A DNA stretch of 64,000 bases from CAWATG01 sp963785035 (GTDB lineage Bacteria; Actinomycetota; Acidimicrobiia; IMCC26256; CAWATG01): NCBI GenBank assembly GCA_963785035.1, contig CAWATG010000005.1:372001-436000 (forward strand), written 5' to 3'. Made by a program: the position numbers and the translations under genes. The notes beneath the pieces were generated by a model. The model was not told the origin of the DNA, made no database searches, and was given only the letters and a program-made list of their open reading frames with translations. Position 1 is the stretch's first letter; every line of letters starts with the position of its first letter. Shown in pieces: positions 9,115 to 18,545 of the stretch.

Positions 9115-11286
9115 ATGACCGTCCGCTCCATTCACGACACTCGTCCTGCCACTGATCTCAGCGGGACGTGGCGGGCGCACATCGGACATGGCGATCTCCA
9201 CCAACGCTTCGTCGAGACCGATTTCGACGATGACTCCTGGTTGGAGGTCGAGATCCCAGGGCATTGGCAACGCCAGCACGACCTTGCGACCTCCGACGGA
9301 CCAATCCTGTACCGGCGCACGTTCGAGGCGGCTCGGAACATCCCGTGCGGGGGACCGACGCTTCCTGAGTCTCGATGGGGTCGCCTACTACGGCGACGTC
9401 TGGCTCGACGGCGAATACCTTGCGACGACCGAGGGCTACTTCTTCCCACACGTCCTCGAGGTCACGGAGGCCCTCGCCGCGGCAGGTGAGCACCTGCTTG
9501 CGATCGAGGTCGCGTCTCCCCGTACAACGCAAAAATCAGCTCAGCGCGCACTGACCGGGGCCTTCGGGCAGGGCAATCATCTCGATTCAACATGGAACCC
9601 CGGCGGGTTATGGCGACCGGTGCGTCTACTGCAAACGGGCAGCGTTCGAATTGCCGGACTGCGTTGTCTCTGCACCGAGGCAACCGACGACCGCGGCGTA
9701 CTCGAATTGACCATCACGCTCGACGCCGGAAGCGAACCTTTGCCGACGCCGATTCGACTCATCGCAATGGTTCGAGGCCCAAACGGGGAAGCCCTCCTCG
9801 ATACCGAACGCGAAGAGACGCTGGCGATGGGCCTCAACGAATTGTCCTGGACACTGAAGGTCGCCAAGCCACCGCTTTGGTGGCCCCGCAGACTCGGCGA
9901 TCAGCCGCTCTGCCGTTTAGAGGTACGTGTCACCATCGGCGGCGACGTCAGCGACACTCGTGTCCTCGAGACGGGCTTTCGCGAAGTCCAAATGCACAGA
10001 TGGCGCTTCTCGGTCAACGGCGTAGCAGCTGTTCGTCATGGGTTCGAATCAAGGTCCGACCGCGGCAGCGCTCGCCGAGGCGACGGCGGAGGATTTTCAA
10101 CGCGACGTACAACTCGCGCTCGACGCCAACCTCGACATGCTCCGCATCCATGCACATGTCAGCAGCCCCGAAATGTACGAGGCGGCCGACCGCCAGGGCC
10201 TCCTCCTTTGGCAGGATCTCCCCATCCAACACGGGCTCATTCACAGTGTCCGCAAACAGGCGCTCACCCAAGCACGACGCCTCGTCGATCAACTCGGTCA
10301 CCATCCAAGTGTCGCCTTGTGGTGCGCGCACGACGAACCCGTACCCATCGACTTCGAGGCCCATCAGCGCGTATCGGTAGCCGAAACGCGCCCGCGCCGG
10401 GGCAGCGCTGCTCATGCCTTCATGGAATCGCGATCTCCTCGACCACCTCATCGTGAGGGTGCTCCGGCGGGCAGATCCGACTCGTCCGGTCGATCGTCAT
10501 TCGGGGGTCCCTCCTGGGCTCATGCACGCCGGCACGGACTCGCACCTCTATTACGGCTGGCACCACGGCACAATCGGCGGCCTGGCCCGCGCCCTGCGCC
10601 GTGTACCGACCCTCGGGCGATTCGTGAGCGAGTTCGGTGCGCAGGCTGTTCCGCCAAATGCCGAGTTCATGGCACCAGAGAGGTGGCCGAACCTCGACTG
10701 GGAATACCTTGCGCTCCATCACAACTACCAGCGCGAACAGTTCGAGCAGCACATCCCGCCGCAGGATTTCGCCACCTTCGATGCGTGGCGCGATGCATCC
10801 CAGCAGTACCAGGCCTGGCTGATACAACTCCAGATCGAGGACCTTCGGCGCATCAGAAATCGCCCCACCGGGGGCTTCTGCCACTTTTCGTTCGCAGATT
10901 CCCACCCATCAATCTCGTTCGCGGTGCTCGATCACGAACGCGCCACCAAACCGGGATATGGCGCTCTGCGCCAGGCATGCCGACCGGTGCTCGCAATGCT
11001 CGAGCCGCGTTTCGGTCACCTCCATGTCGTCAACGAGGAACGTTTCGCGCTCAATGGCGCAGTCGTGACCGTGGAGACGCCGGAGAGGACAATCCGCTTC
11101 GGAGGTGACGTCGAGGCGGACGAGATCACGTACATCGGAACCATCGAAGACGAAGTGCAGCAGGCACGGAACGCCAGACCCACCGGCGAAAACGGCGAGA
11201 TCGTCGTCACGGTCTCCCACCCCGACATCGGAGAGGTCCGCAACGCCTACGCACTCGGCCTCCTCGCCCTCGTGGGTGGGCACTGA
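9115..11286 (+). CDS. Glycoside hydrolase family 2 (beta-mannosidase/beta-galactosidase-like), frame broken three times
   Basis: Starts MTVRSIHDTRPATDLSGTWR, the GH2 sugar-binding domain, with LEVEIPGHWQ and GPILYRRTFEA. The frame changes near 9345 to GDRRFLSLDGVAYYGDVWLDG, DSTWNPGGLWRPVRLL and LWWPRRLGDQPL (immunoglobulin-like domain). It changes again near 10025 to MGSNQGPTAAALAEAT, MLRIHAHVSSPEMYEAADRQ, GLLLWQDLPIQHG and HPSVALWCAHDEP (acid/base Glu region). A third change near 10405 leads to PSWNRDLLDHLIVRVLRRAD and RFVSEFGAQAVP (nucleophile region F-G-A-Q). All three breaks are one extra base; repaired length about 722 aa. Whether it is a true pseudogene or shares the window-wide error pattern cannot be settled. 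Substrate unknown, mannosidase-like by domain order. Confidence 0.75.
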
Positions 11287-11390
11287 ACAGCTCACACTCC
11301 ACTGAAGCGTCCCACCATTGTCGACCCGATTCGGATCCCTTGACCGCGCCGGAAGTAACGTGCGCCGACCGCGCCGGAGTGGGAATCCTA

Positions 11391-11396
11391 AGGAGG
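11391..11396 (+). promoter_or_regulatory. Ribosome binding site of sdhC
   Basis: AGGAGG lies eight bases before GTG 11405 and decides the start of sdhC. The open frame extends further upstream to 11318, but that stretch has no similar site and adds a low-complexity Arg-rich extension. Confidence 0.75.
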
Positions 11397-11404
11397 ACGC
11401 CTCG

Positions 11405-12157
11405 GTGACATCAGTGTTGGAAAACGATCAGAACTCCGCGACGCCGAAGCGCCCGCAACGACCGGCACCGTGGCCAATTGCCTTCTACCGCTCTGCCGTC
11501 GGCAAGAAGTGGATCATGGCCATCACCGGGTTCATGCTCCTCGGCTTCGTCCTCATGCACATGGTCGGCAACCTCAAGGTGTACCTCGGGGACATCAACG
11601 GGCGCCACGACATCGATATCTACGGCGAGTGGCTCCGGACCGTCGGTGAACCGGCACTCCCACGATCCGTTTTCTTGTGGATGATGCGAATCGGCCTCAT
11701 CGTGGCTGGTGCACTGCACATCCACTCGGCCTACTCACTCACAATCATCAATCGCAAGGCCAGGCCCACGAAATACCAGGCACCTCGCGACTACGCGGCG
11801 GCCAACTTCGCCTCCCGCACGATGCGTTGGTCAGGCGTCATCGTCGGCGCGTACATCATCTACCACCTGATGGACCTGACGTGGGGCGTCGGTGGCGCGG
11901 ACTTCAAGCGCGGCAACACCTACGACAATCTCGTACACAGCTTCGAACGACCCGCCGTAGCCGCCGTGTACATCGTGGCCAACATCTTGCTGTCCATTCA
12001 CATCTTCCACGGCGCATGGAGCATGTTCCAGAGCCTCGGCTGGAACAGCCCTCGTTTCAATCCTGCACGGCGGTGGTTCGCGACCGGCCTCGCCGCCGTG
12101 ATCCTGATCGGCAATGTCAGTTTTCCGATCGCTGTTCTGACCGGCGTCATCGACTAG
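11405..12157 (+). CDS. sdhC: Succinate dehydrogenase cytochrome b subunit (fused five-helix anchor)
   Basis: Membrane anchor of succinate:quinone oxidoreductase, 250 aa. Five hydrophobic helices are visible, starting with KKWIMAITGFMLLGFVLMHM and ending with GLAAVILIGNVSFPIAVLTG. Candidate haem-ligand His residues occur in VLMHMVGN, ALHIHSAYS, IIYHLMDL and SIHIFHGAW. A single large cytochrome b protein with no separate sdhD is the type B arrangement, as in Bacillus and many actinobacteria. The GTG start has a perfect AGGAGG. It is the first gene of sdhCAB; sdhA follows after 12 bases. Electrons pass to menaquinone by family inference. Confidence 0.92.
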   Translation: MTSVLENDQNSATPKRPQRPAPWPIAFYRSAVGKKWIMAITGFMLLGFVLMHMVGNLKVYLGDINGRHDIDIYGEWLRTVGEPALPRSVFLWMMRIGLIVAGALHIHSAYSLTIINRKARPTKYQAPRDYAAANFASRTMRWSGVIVGAYIIYHLMDLTWGVGGADFKRGNTYDNLVHSFERPAVAAVYIVANILLSIHIFHGAWSMFQSLGWNSPRFNPARRWFATGLAAVILIGNVSFPIAVLTGVID

Positions 12158-12169
12158 GAACGGGCAGGC

Positions 12170-14101
12170 ATGAAGATCGCAAGTGAGCCACTCGACGGAC
12201 GGGTACCAACAGGCCCGATCGAGACCAAGTGGTCAGAGCACAAGTTCAACGTCAAGCTCGTCAACCCGGCAAACAAGCGCCGCTTCCACGTCCTCGTGGT
12301 CGGCAGCGGTCTCGCCGGCGCGTCTGCGGCAGCGACACTTGGCGAGCTGGGCTACCAGGTCACGATGATCACCTATCACGACAGCCCGCGACGAGCACAC
12401 AGCATTGCCGCGCAGGGCGGAATCAACGCCGCGAAGAACTACCACTATGACGGCGACAGCGTCTTCCGTCTGTTCTACGACACCATCAAGGGCGGCGACT
12501 TCCGCGCCCGAGAAGGCAACGTTCACCGTCTCGCCGAAGTCAGCGTCGACATCATCGACCAGTGCGTCGCACAGGGCGTTCCGTTCGCTCGCGAATACGG
12601 CGGCCTGCTCGACAATCGATCGTTCGGTGGTGCCCAGGTCTCCCGTACCTTCTACGCGCGTGGTCAAACCGGCCAGCAACTGCTCCTGGGCGCCTACCAG
12701 GCCCTGATGCGCCAGGTGCATCTCGGCAATGTCGAACTCCACACGCGTACCGAGATGCTCGACCTCGTCACGCACGATGGCCGCGCCGTGGGCGTGGTGA
12801 CCCGCAATCTCGTCACTGGCGAGGTTCGCTCGTTCTCGGGTCACGCCGTGGCGTTGGCAACAGGTGGTTACGGGAACGTCTTCTACCTCTCGACGAACGC
12901 CAAGCAGAGCAATGCCACCGCCATCTGGCGTGCCCACAAGAAGGGCGCCTACCTGGCGAATCCCTGCTTCACGCAGATCCACCCCACCTGTATCCCCCGC
13001 AGCGACGACTTTCAGTCGAAACTCACACTCATGAGCGAGTCACTCCGCAACGACGGGCGGGTGTGGGTGCCCCTCAAGGACGGCGACACTCGCTCACCCG
13101 ATCGCATTCCCGTCGACGAGCGCGACTTCTTCCTCGAGCGGCGCTACCCCGCCTTCGGCAACCTGGTGCCGCGCGACGTCGCGTCACGCGCCATCAAACG
13201 CGAGGTTGACGCTGGTCGTGGTGTCGGTCCGCAGAAGAACGGCGTCTACCTCGACTTCGCCGAAGCAGTCGAGCGCCTCGGCCATGACGTCGTACAAGAG
13301 CGCTACGGCAACCTCTTCGAGATGTACGAACGCATCACCGACGAGAATCCCTACCGGGTTCCCATGCGGATCTACCCGGCCATCCACTACACAATGGGCG
13401 GCCTCTGGGTTGACTATGACCTCATGAGCAACGTGCCTGGACTCTACGTTCTGGGCGAGGCCAACTTCGCAGATCAAGGCGCCAACAGACTCGGCGCGAG
13501 CGCGCTGATGCAGGGTCTGGCTGATGGATACTTCGTACTTCCCGCGACGATCTCGAACTACCTCGCGCCCCAACTCGGACAGAAGCCCGTGCCGGTGGAC
13601 CACGAAGTCTTCAAGACTGCTGAGCAGAACGTTCGCGAACAATCGCGCCAGCTTCTCTCGATCAAGGGCACGAAGTCGGTGGACTGGTTCCACCGCGAAC
13701 TCGGAAACATCGTTTGGGAGCACTGCGGTATGGAACGAAGCGCAACCAGCCTCGATACGGCTTTGGCCGAGATCCCCGCGCTACGCGACGAGTTCTACAA
13801 GGACGTCAAGATCTTGGGGGACGGCGAGTCCTTCAACCAGTCGCTCGAACGCGCTGGACGCGTCGCCGACTACCTCGAGTTTGCGGAACTGATGGTCTAC
13901 GACGCTCGCCAGCGCAATGAAAGCTGCGGAGGACACCTTCGGGTCGAACACCAGACCGACGAAGGCGAAGCCATGCGCAACGACGACGAATACGCGTATG
14001 TCGCCGCATGGGAATCCAACGGCGTTGGAGTTGAGCCCACCCTTCATAAGGAGCCGCTGCAGTTCGAGCACGTGCATCTGGCACAGCGCTCGTACAAGTA
14101 G
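12170..14101 (+). CDS. sdhA: Succinate dehydrogenase flavoprotein subunit
   Basis: A 643-aa intact flavoprotein. The FAD dinucleotide fold HVLVVGSGLAGASAAATLGE is near residue 43. The His for covalent flavin attachment lies in RRAHSIAAQGGINAAKN, with further family segments in YGGLLDNRSFGGAQVSRTFY and HPTCIPR. The substrate-binding region IHYTMGGLWVDYDL and the GEANFADQGANRLGASAL motif complete the family signature. The protein is long and lacks the short spacing of E. coli SdhA, matching the type B enzyme implied by the fused anchor. Oxidises succinate to fumarate in the TCA cycle, facing the cytoplasm. Twelve bases after sdhC and 29 before sdhB, so one operon. Confidence 0.95.
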   Translation: MKIASEPLDGRVPTGPIETKWSEHKFNVKLVNPANKRRFHVLVVGSGLAGASAAATLGELGYQVTMITYHDSPRRAHSIAAQGGINAAKNYHYDGDSVFRLFYDTIKGGDFRAREGNVHRLAEVSVDIIDQCVAQGVPFAREYGGLLDNRSFGGAQVSRTFYARGQTGQQLLLGAYQALMRQVHLGNVELHTRTEMLDLVTHDGRAVGVVTRNLVTGEVRSFSGHAVALATGGYGNVFYLSTNAKQSNATAIWRAHKKGAYLANPCFTQIHPTCIPRSDDFQSKLTLMSESLRNDGRVWVPLKDGDTRSPDRIPVDERDFFLERRYPAFGNLVPRDVASRAIKREVDAGRGVGPQKNGVYLDFAEAVERLGHDVVQERYGNLFEMYERITDENPYRVPMRIYPAIHYTMGGLWVDYDLMSNVPGLYVLGEANFADQGANRLGASALMQGLADGYFVLPATISNYLAPQLGQKPVPVDHEVFKTAEQNVREQSRQLLSIKGTKSVDWFHRELGNIVWEHCGMERSATSLDTALAEIPALRDEFYKDVKILGDGESFNQSLERAGRVADYLEFAELMVYDARQRNESCGGHLRVEHQTDEGEAMRNDDEYAYVAAWESNGVGVEPTLHKEPLQFEHVHLAQRSYK

Positions 14102-14130
14102 CGGATACCAGTAGAGACGGGGAGCGAACC

Positions 14131-14901
14131 GTGTCGATGCACCTCAAGCTGCGAATTTGGCGCCAGGCCGGACCGAACGCGCCAGGCAAGTTCGAGGATT
14201 ACGAGTTGTCCGACGTGAGTCCGGACATGTCGTTCCTCGAGATGATCGATGTACTCAACGAGCAACTCCTGAGCCAGAACCTGGAGCCCGTGGCCTTCGA
14301 CCACGACTGCCGGGAAGGGATCTGCGGCTCATGTTCCATGATGATCAATGGCCGAGCACACGGGCCAGAACAGGGTACGGCTACGTGCCAGCTCCACATG
14401 CGCAAGTTCTCCGATGGAGCCCAGATCACCGTCGAGCCGTGGCGCGCGCGTGCGTTTCCGATCGTGCGTGACTTGGCTGTCGACCGAAGCGCGTTCGATC
14501 GGATCATCGAAGCCGGTGGCTATATCACCGTCTCGACGGGCAGCGCGCCGGACGGCAACCTCTTCCCCATCGCCAAGGAGGTCGCCGACACCGCCATGGA
14601 CGCGGCACAATGCATCGGCTGTGGCGCCTGTGTCGCAGCATGTCCGAACGGCGCGGCGCAGCTGTTCACTGCTGCCAAGATCTCGCATCTCAACCTTCTG
14701 CCACAGGGTCAAGCCGAGCGATACGAACGTGTGACTGCGATGGTCGACGAGATGGAACAACATTTCGGATCCTGCACGAACCACGGCGAGTGCGAAGCCG
14801 CGTGTCCGAAGGAAATTTCCATCGACTTCATCGCATTGATGAATCGAGACTACGTCAAGGCGCAGTTCAAGAACCGGCGTCTACTGGGCCAGCATTCCTG
14901 A
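14131..14901 (+). CDS. sdhB: Succinate dehydrogenase iron-sulfur subunit
   Basis: A 256-aa protein with three cluster sites. The [2Fe-2S] ligands are in CREGICGSCSMMING and TATCQLH, the [4Fe-4S] in CIGCGACVAACPNG, and the last cluster in CTNHGECEAACPKEI. It starts at GTG 14131 after a purine-rich GGGGAG. It relays electrons from SdhA flavin to the quinone site in SdhC. Ending the sdhCAB operon, it is followed 55 bases later by two CoA-transferase genes that may be co-transcribed. Length and motifs are complete. Confidence 0.95.
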   Translation: MSMHLKLRIWRQAGPNAPGKFEDYELSDVSPDMSFLEMIDVLNEQLLSQNLEPVAFDHDCREGICGSCSMMINGRAHGPEQGTATCQLHMRKFSDGAQITVEPWRARAFPIVRDLAVDRSAFDRIIEAGGYITVSTGSAPDGNLFPIAKEVADTAMDAAQCIGCGACVAACPNGAAQLFTAAKISHLNLLPQGQAERYERVTAMVDEMEQHFGSCTNHGECEAACPKEISIDFIALMNRDYVKAQFKNRRLLGQHS

Positions 14902-14956
14902 ACAACCTGGCGCAGCACCCACAGGCCGGGACCACGGCTCCCAAAGGAGACGCGCT

Positions 14957-16138
14957 ATGACCGGAGCGCTTGACGGGATTCGGATTCTCGATCTGTCATG
15001 GGGCATCGCCGGCCCGCTCGGCGTCCTCCTGATGGCCGAACAGGGCGCGGATGTGATCAAGGTCGAGCCGCCCGGGGGTGACCCCTTCCGCTCCTATCAG
15101 GGCTCAGCAGTTTGGAACCGCAGCCGCCGGAGCGTCACCGCCAACCTCAAGACAAGCGATGGCCATGCCGCCTTCATGAAGCTGGCCGCAACTGCCGATG
15201 TGGTCGTCGACAGCTTCCGACCGGGCGTCATGGAACGGCTCGGCCTCGGCCAGGAAACCTTGCGCCGAGCACTCCCGCGCCTGGTCACCTGTTCGGTTCC
15301 CGGGTATCCGCCGGGCCATCGATTCGAGCAACGCCCAGGGTACGACGCCCTCGTGCAGGCCAGCTCCGGCCAACAGTGGGAACAACCCGGCTGGCGTATG
15401 GGGCCGATCTTCCTGCACATGCCGATGCCGAGCATGGCCGCAGCGTTTCTCGTACCGGCAGGCATCACCACGGCGCTGATCGTGCGTGAGCGAACGGGGC
15501 GTGGCCAGCACGTCCAAACCTCGCTGTGGCACGCATCGTTCCTCTACACCACCCAGTTGTGGCAGCATTTCGCAACGACAAAGGCCAGCTTCCACGCCAT
15601 CATGGCCAAGACCTATCCGCCGGGCGTGCATCAGAGCTACGTCTACGAATGCGCCGACAAGGAATGGCTGCACCTTTCCTTGATGAGCGGCCTCACGCCC
15701 CTCGCGACGATCGAAGACGTGCTCGGCCTTCCGCCTGCCCCATCACCGCTGGAGCTGTTCACAATGGCCCCAGAGGACGCCGAGAAGTTTCGCGCCGCAC
15801 AGCGGGAGGGTTTTAAGAACCACAACCGTGACGTGCTCGTCGCGAGGTTCCAAGCGAACAACTTCGCAGCGGAGGCGATCGTGCCGATGGAAGAGGCTCT
15901 GCGGCGCCCACACGCTCAGCTCGCGGCGAACGACATGGTGGTCGACATCGAAGATCCAGAACTCGGCCCGACCACACAGATTGGTATCCCCATCAATTTG
16001 ATGGGCACGCCCGGAGCGATACGAGGTCCGCAACCTCGCGTCGGCGAGCACAACAGCGAGGTGTGGGGGGCGTTGGGCTACTCCGACGGCGACATCGCCA
16101 CGCTCACCCGTCCTGAAACCGTGGAGGCCCGACGGTGA
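14957..16138 (+). CDS. Family III CoA-transferase (CaiB/BaiF), first of a pair; catalytic Asp not conserved
   Basis: A 393-aa family III acyl-CoA transferase. Signature segments: GIRILDLSWGIAGPLGVLLM near the N-terminus, GADVIKVEPPGGDPFR, VVDSFRPGVMERLGLG, and RERTGRGQHVQTSLW. At the position where its neighbour and the family carry the catalytic Asp (19 residues before the RERTG motif) it has Ser in MPSMAAAF. It overlaps the next CoA-transferase by 4 bases (GTGA), so the two are translationally coupled. Inference: a heteromeric enzyme in which this partner is structural or substrate-binding, as in two-gene members of the family. Substrates unknown. Location behind sdhCAB suggests a succinyl-CoA donor, but that is a guess. 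Confidence 0.85.
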   Translation: MTGALDGIRILDLSWGIAGPLGVLLMAEQGADVIKVEPPGGDPFRSYQGSAVWNRSRRSVTANLKTSDGHAAFMKLAATADVVVDSFRPGVMERLGLGQETLRRALPRLVTCSVPGYPPGHRFEQRPGYDALVQASSGQQWEQPGWRMGPIFLHMPMPSMAAAFLVPAGITTALIVRERTGRGQHVQTSLWHASFLYTTQLWQHFATTKASFHAIMAKTYPPGVHQSYVYECADKEWLHLSLMSGLTPLATIEDVLGLPPAPSPLELFTMAPEDAEKFRAAQREGFKNHNRDVLVARFQANNFAAEAIVPMEEALRRPHAQLAANDMVVDIEDPELGPTTQIGIPINLMGTPGAIRGPQPRVGEHNSEVWGALGYSDGDIATLTRPETVEARR

Positions 16139-17385
16139 AGACGCAGACCACCCTCGACGAGGAGGGACTTACCCCGCACGCCCTCGAAGGCATCGTCGTC
16201 CTGGACTTCGGTCAGTACCTCGCCGGCCCATTCGCTCCGATGATTCTGGGTGACATGGGCGCGACTGTCATCAAGGTCGAGCCCCTCACGGGCGACGGCA
16301 TGCGGGGCGCGGGAAAGCCGTTTTTCGGATGTCAGCGTGGAAAGCGCGACATCGCGCTCAATCTCAAAGATCCCACTGGACTCGAGATTGCACACCAATT
16401 AATCGCCCGCGCCGACATCGTGCACCACAACATGACCAAAGGCACCGCCACCAAACTGGGCATCGACTACCCACGCTGCAAAGCCACCAGGAACGACATC
16501 ATCTATTGCAATACCTATGCGTATGGGCTCAACGGTCCACTGTCGCATTTCGGCGGACTCGACCCGCTGTATCAGGCAGCCACCGGTCTGGAGTATGAAG
16601 CAGGCGCGACGCAGGAGGGAAACTCGCCGTTGTACCTGCGCTTCGGCATGTGCGACGCATCCAACGCCATGCTCTCGGTGGTAGCGGTACTCATGGCCTT
16701 GTACCACCGCGAACGTACCGGTGAAGGCCAAGAGGTCTGGACATCCCTCCTCGACGGTGGCGCCGTCTTCGCGTCCGACGCAATCCTCGTCGACGGCTTG
16801 CCCGCAGATCGGCCGCGCCTTGACGCAGGACTACATGGCATCGACCCGTGCTACCGCCTCTACGCCACGCAGGACGGCTGGATCCAGATCGCTGCGGTGA
16901 AACCTTCCGAGTGGGTGGCGCTCTGCGCTGCGGTTGGCCAACCGGAATTGGCAACCGATCCCCGCTTCGCGGACGCGATGCACCGACGCGAACATCGTCA
17001 TGAGCTCGACGCGATTCTGGAAGAGCTGATGGCGACGCGCACCTCGATGACATGGACGCTGCTGTTCGACGACGCAGGCGTCCCGAACGAGGTCCCGCTC
17101 GATGCGCGTGGCGGGCAGGCAATGCTCTACGACTCCGACAACGTCGCGCTCGGCCTCACTGCCGAGTACCAACATCCGACGCTCGGATTGCTGCGTCAAT
17201 TTGGTTCGATGATCAACTTCTCCGAAACGCCCGGCCGTATCGCCGGTCCCCCGCCGCTGCTCGGCGAGCACACCCGAGAGGTCCTGCGGTGGCTCGGCCA
17301 TGATGCCGCCCGGATCGACCAGCTTCGAGACGCCGGCGTCGTTGCAGAGGTCGACGAGCACTACACACAACGCTGGGCGTGGTGA
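16135..17385 (+). CDS. Family III CoA-transferase (CaiB/BaiF), second of a pair; catalytic Asp present
   Basis: A 416-aa family III CoA-transferase. Visible motifs: GIVVLDFGQYLAGPFAPMIL, GATVIKVEPLTGDGMRG, KRDIALNLKDPTG, and FGMCDASNAMLSVV, where the Asp aligns with the residue that forms the aspartyl-CoA anhydride. RERTGEGQEVWTSLLDG follows. It begins inside the stop of the previous CoA-transferase gene (GTGA overlap) and lies at the end of the forward operon. The next gene is convergent with a gap of only 24 bases. Probably the catalytic partner of a two-subunit enzyme; substrate pair unknown. No frame disruption. Confidence 0.88.
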   Translation: MKTQTTLDEEGLTPHALEGIVVLDFGQYLAGPFAPMILGDMGATVIKVEPLTGDGMRGAGKPFFGCQRGKRDIALNLKDPTGLEIAHQLIARADIVHHNMTKGTATKLGIDYPRCKATRNDIIYCNTYAYGLNGPLSHFGGLDPLYQAATGLEYEAGATQEGNSPLYLRFGMCDASNAMLSVVAVLMALYHRERTGEGQEVWTSLLDGGAVFASDAILVDGLPADRPRLDAGLHGIDPCYRLYATQDGWIQIAAVKPSEWVALCAAVGQPELATDPRFADAMHRREHRHELDAILEELMATRTSMTWTLLFDDAGVPNEVPLDARGGQAMLYDSDNVALGLTAEYQHPTLGLLRQFGSMINFSETPGRIAGPPPLLGEHTREVLRWLGHDAARIDQLRDAGVVAEVDEHYTQRWAW

Positions 17386-17409
17386 GCGCACCTCGCCGCT
17401 CGACGATGG

Positions 17410-18460
17410 TCACCCACTTCTGCGAATGGGATCCGGAAACAGCGCCTCGCCGACCTTGGTGATTTGTGATCCGCCAGCGTAGATGAGATCCAGCAACGCA
17501 GTCTCGCGACGATGCGCGAATCCCGGGTATCCGCAATTCACAGACCGAGTCGTTGATGACCGCGCCGAGGTGCTGAAGCTGGCTGCGAATTTCAATCAGA
17601 TCGACTCCTGAGTTGTCCAGCAGCATCGACACCGCCTCGAAGCGTCGGGCGTGGTCAAGTGCGACGGCCGCGTCGGCTGCGAGATCCGAAAGCAGCTCGA
17701 CGTGGTGGCCCTCGAAGCGCATCGCATCGGTCGCGCCGAGCGTGATCGCTCCGAGCGGCTTACCGCCGAACTCGAAGGGCACGCAGATCACCGAAGCGAC
17801 CGGTACTGCATCGACTGAGGTCGGCTGCAAGGGAATTGTGCCGCCCATCAGGATGGGCTCGCGACCGAGCACCGCCCGCAGCACCAGGGAATCTTCGAGT
17901 AGCAGTGGCGCGCCGTCGGTAGTGCCGAAGTTGTGCACGACGGCTGGACGGAGTTCGCCTCCCGTGTTCAGCAGGACGATCGATCCGCGTTCACCACCGA
18001 CCATTCGGATTGCCTGATCCAGGAAGGTTCGGAGAACCACGTCGAGGTCAAGCGACTGGTGGAGCAGGCGCGCAGACTCCGCAAGTGACGCTCGAACCAC
18101 CAGGCGCTCGCCAAGGCCGGAGTCGAGATTTCGCAGATCTTGCCCGAGGTTCGCAAGCCGCTTGAGCGACCGTTCCTTGTCCAACACGTACACCGCGTAC
18201 GCCGCGGCAATCGCGATCATGGTCAGGCGCGCAAGCGCCGGATCGAGCCATGAGTAGTTCTTGACACTCGTCCAGACGTCATTGACAACTGTCGAGAGCA
18301 GCAGACCCACGAACACGATCAGGGCAACTGCGCCGATCTGGGCACGGCGACGACGAATCGTGAGGTCCGACGGTTGGATGCTCGCCCTGATACCCGCATT
18401 TCGCTCGACGCGACGAATCTCGTCACGGAGTTCGTCGAAGGATTGCGTCGTCGTTTCCAC
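17410..18460 (-). CDS. Membrane GAF-domain sensor protein without kinase domain, frame broken near 3' end
   Basis: N-terminal cytoplasmic helix (METTTQSFDELRDEIRRVER), two membrane helices (AQIGAVALIVFVGLLLSTVV; LARLTMIAIAAAYAVYVLDK) and a linker (ERSLKRLANLGQDLRNLDSG). A GAF domain follows (QSLDLDVVLRTFLDQAIRMV, ERGSIVLLN, VICVPFEFGGKPLGAITLG). After CELRIPG (near base 17520) the open frame runs on in nonsense that overlaps the CoA-transferase. The next frame gives FAHRRETALLDLIYAGGSQ and stops at 17410, so one extra base is inferred; repaired length about 349 aa. No HisKA or ATPase domain follows. The membrane part is the same type as in the kinase at 3.5-5.0 kb. An Hpt-like gene lies 85 bases upstream on the same strand. 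Probably a signalling adaptor. Confidence 0.75.
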
Positions 18461-18545
18461 TACACCTCCATCCTTGGCAAGAGAACAGCGAAACGGTCAA
18501 CCAAGTATCGGCCGCCGGCGTACATTCCTTGACCCTGCATGCCTC

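Noticed and set aside
10030..10050. ggttcgaatc segment resembling a tRNA T-loop
   Set aside because: It lies inside the GH2 reading frame (M-G-S-N-Q-G) and no cloverleaf or anticodon arm can be drawn around it.
12233..12982. Minus-strand open frame opposite sdhA
   Set aside because: Shadow of a highly conserved flavoprotein; no start signal or domain.
17213..17409. Continuation of the GAF protein into the CoA-transferase gene
   Set aside because: That stretch is the antisense of an intact CoA-transferase C-terminus and reads as Arg-rich nonsense; the shifted frame stops at 17410 instead.
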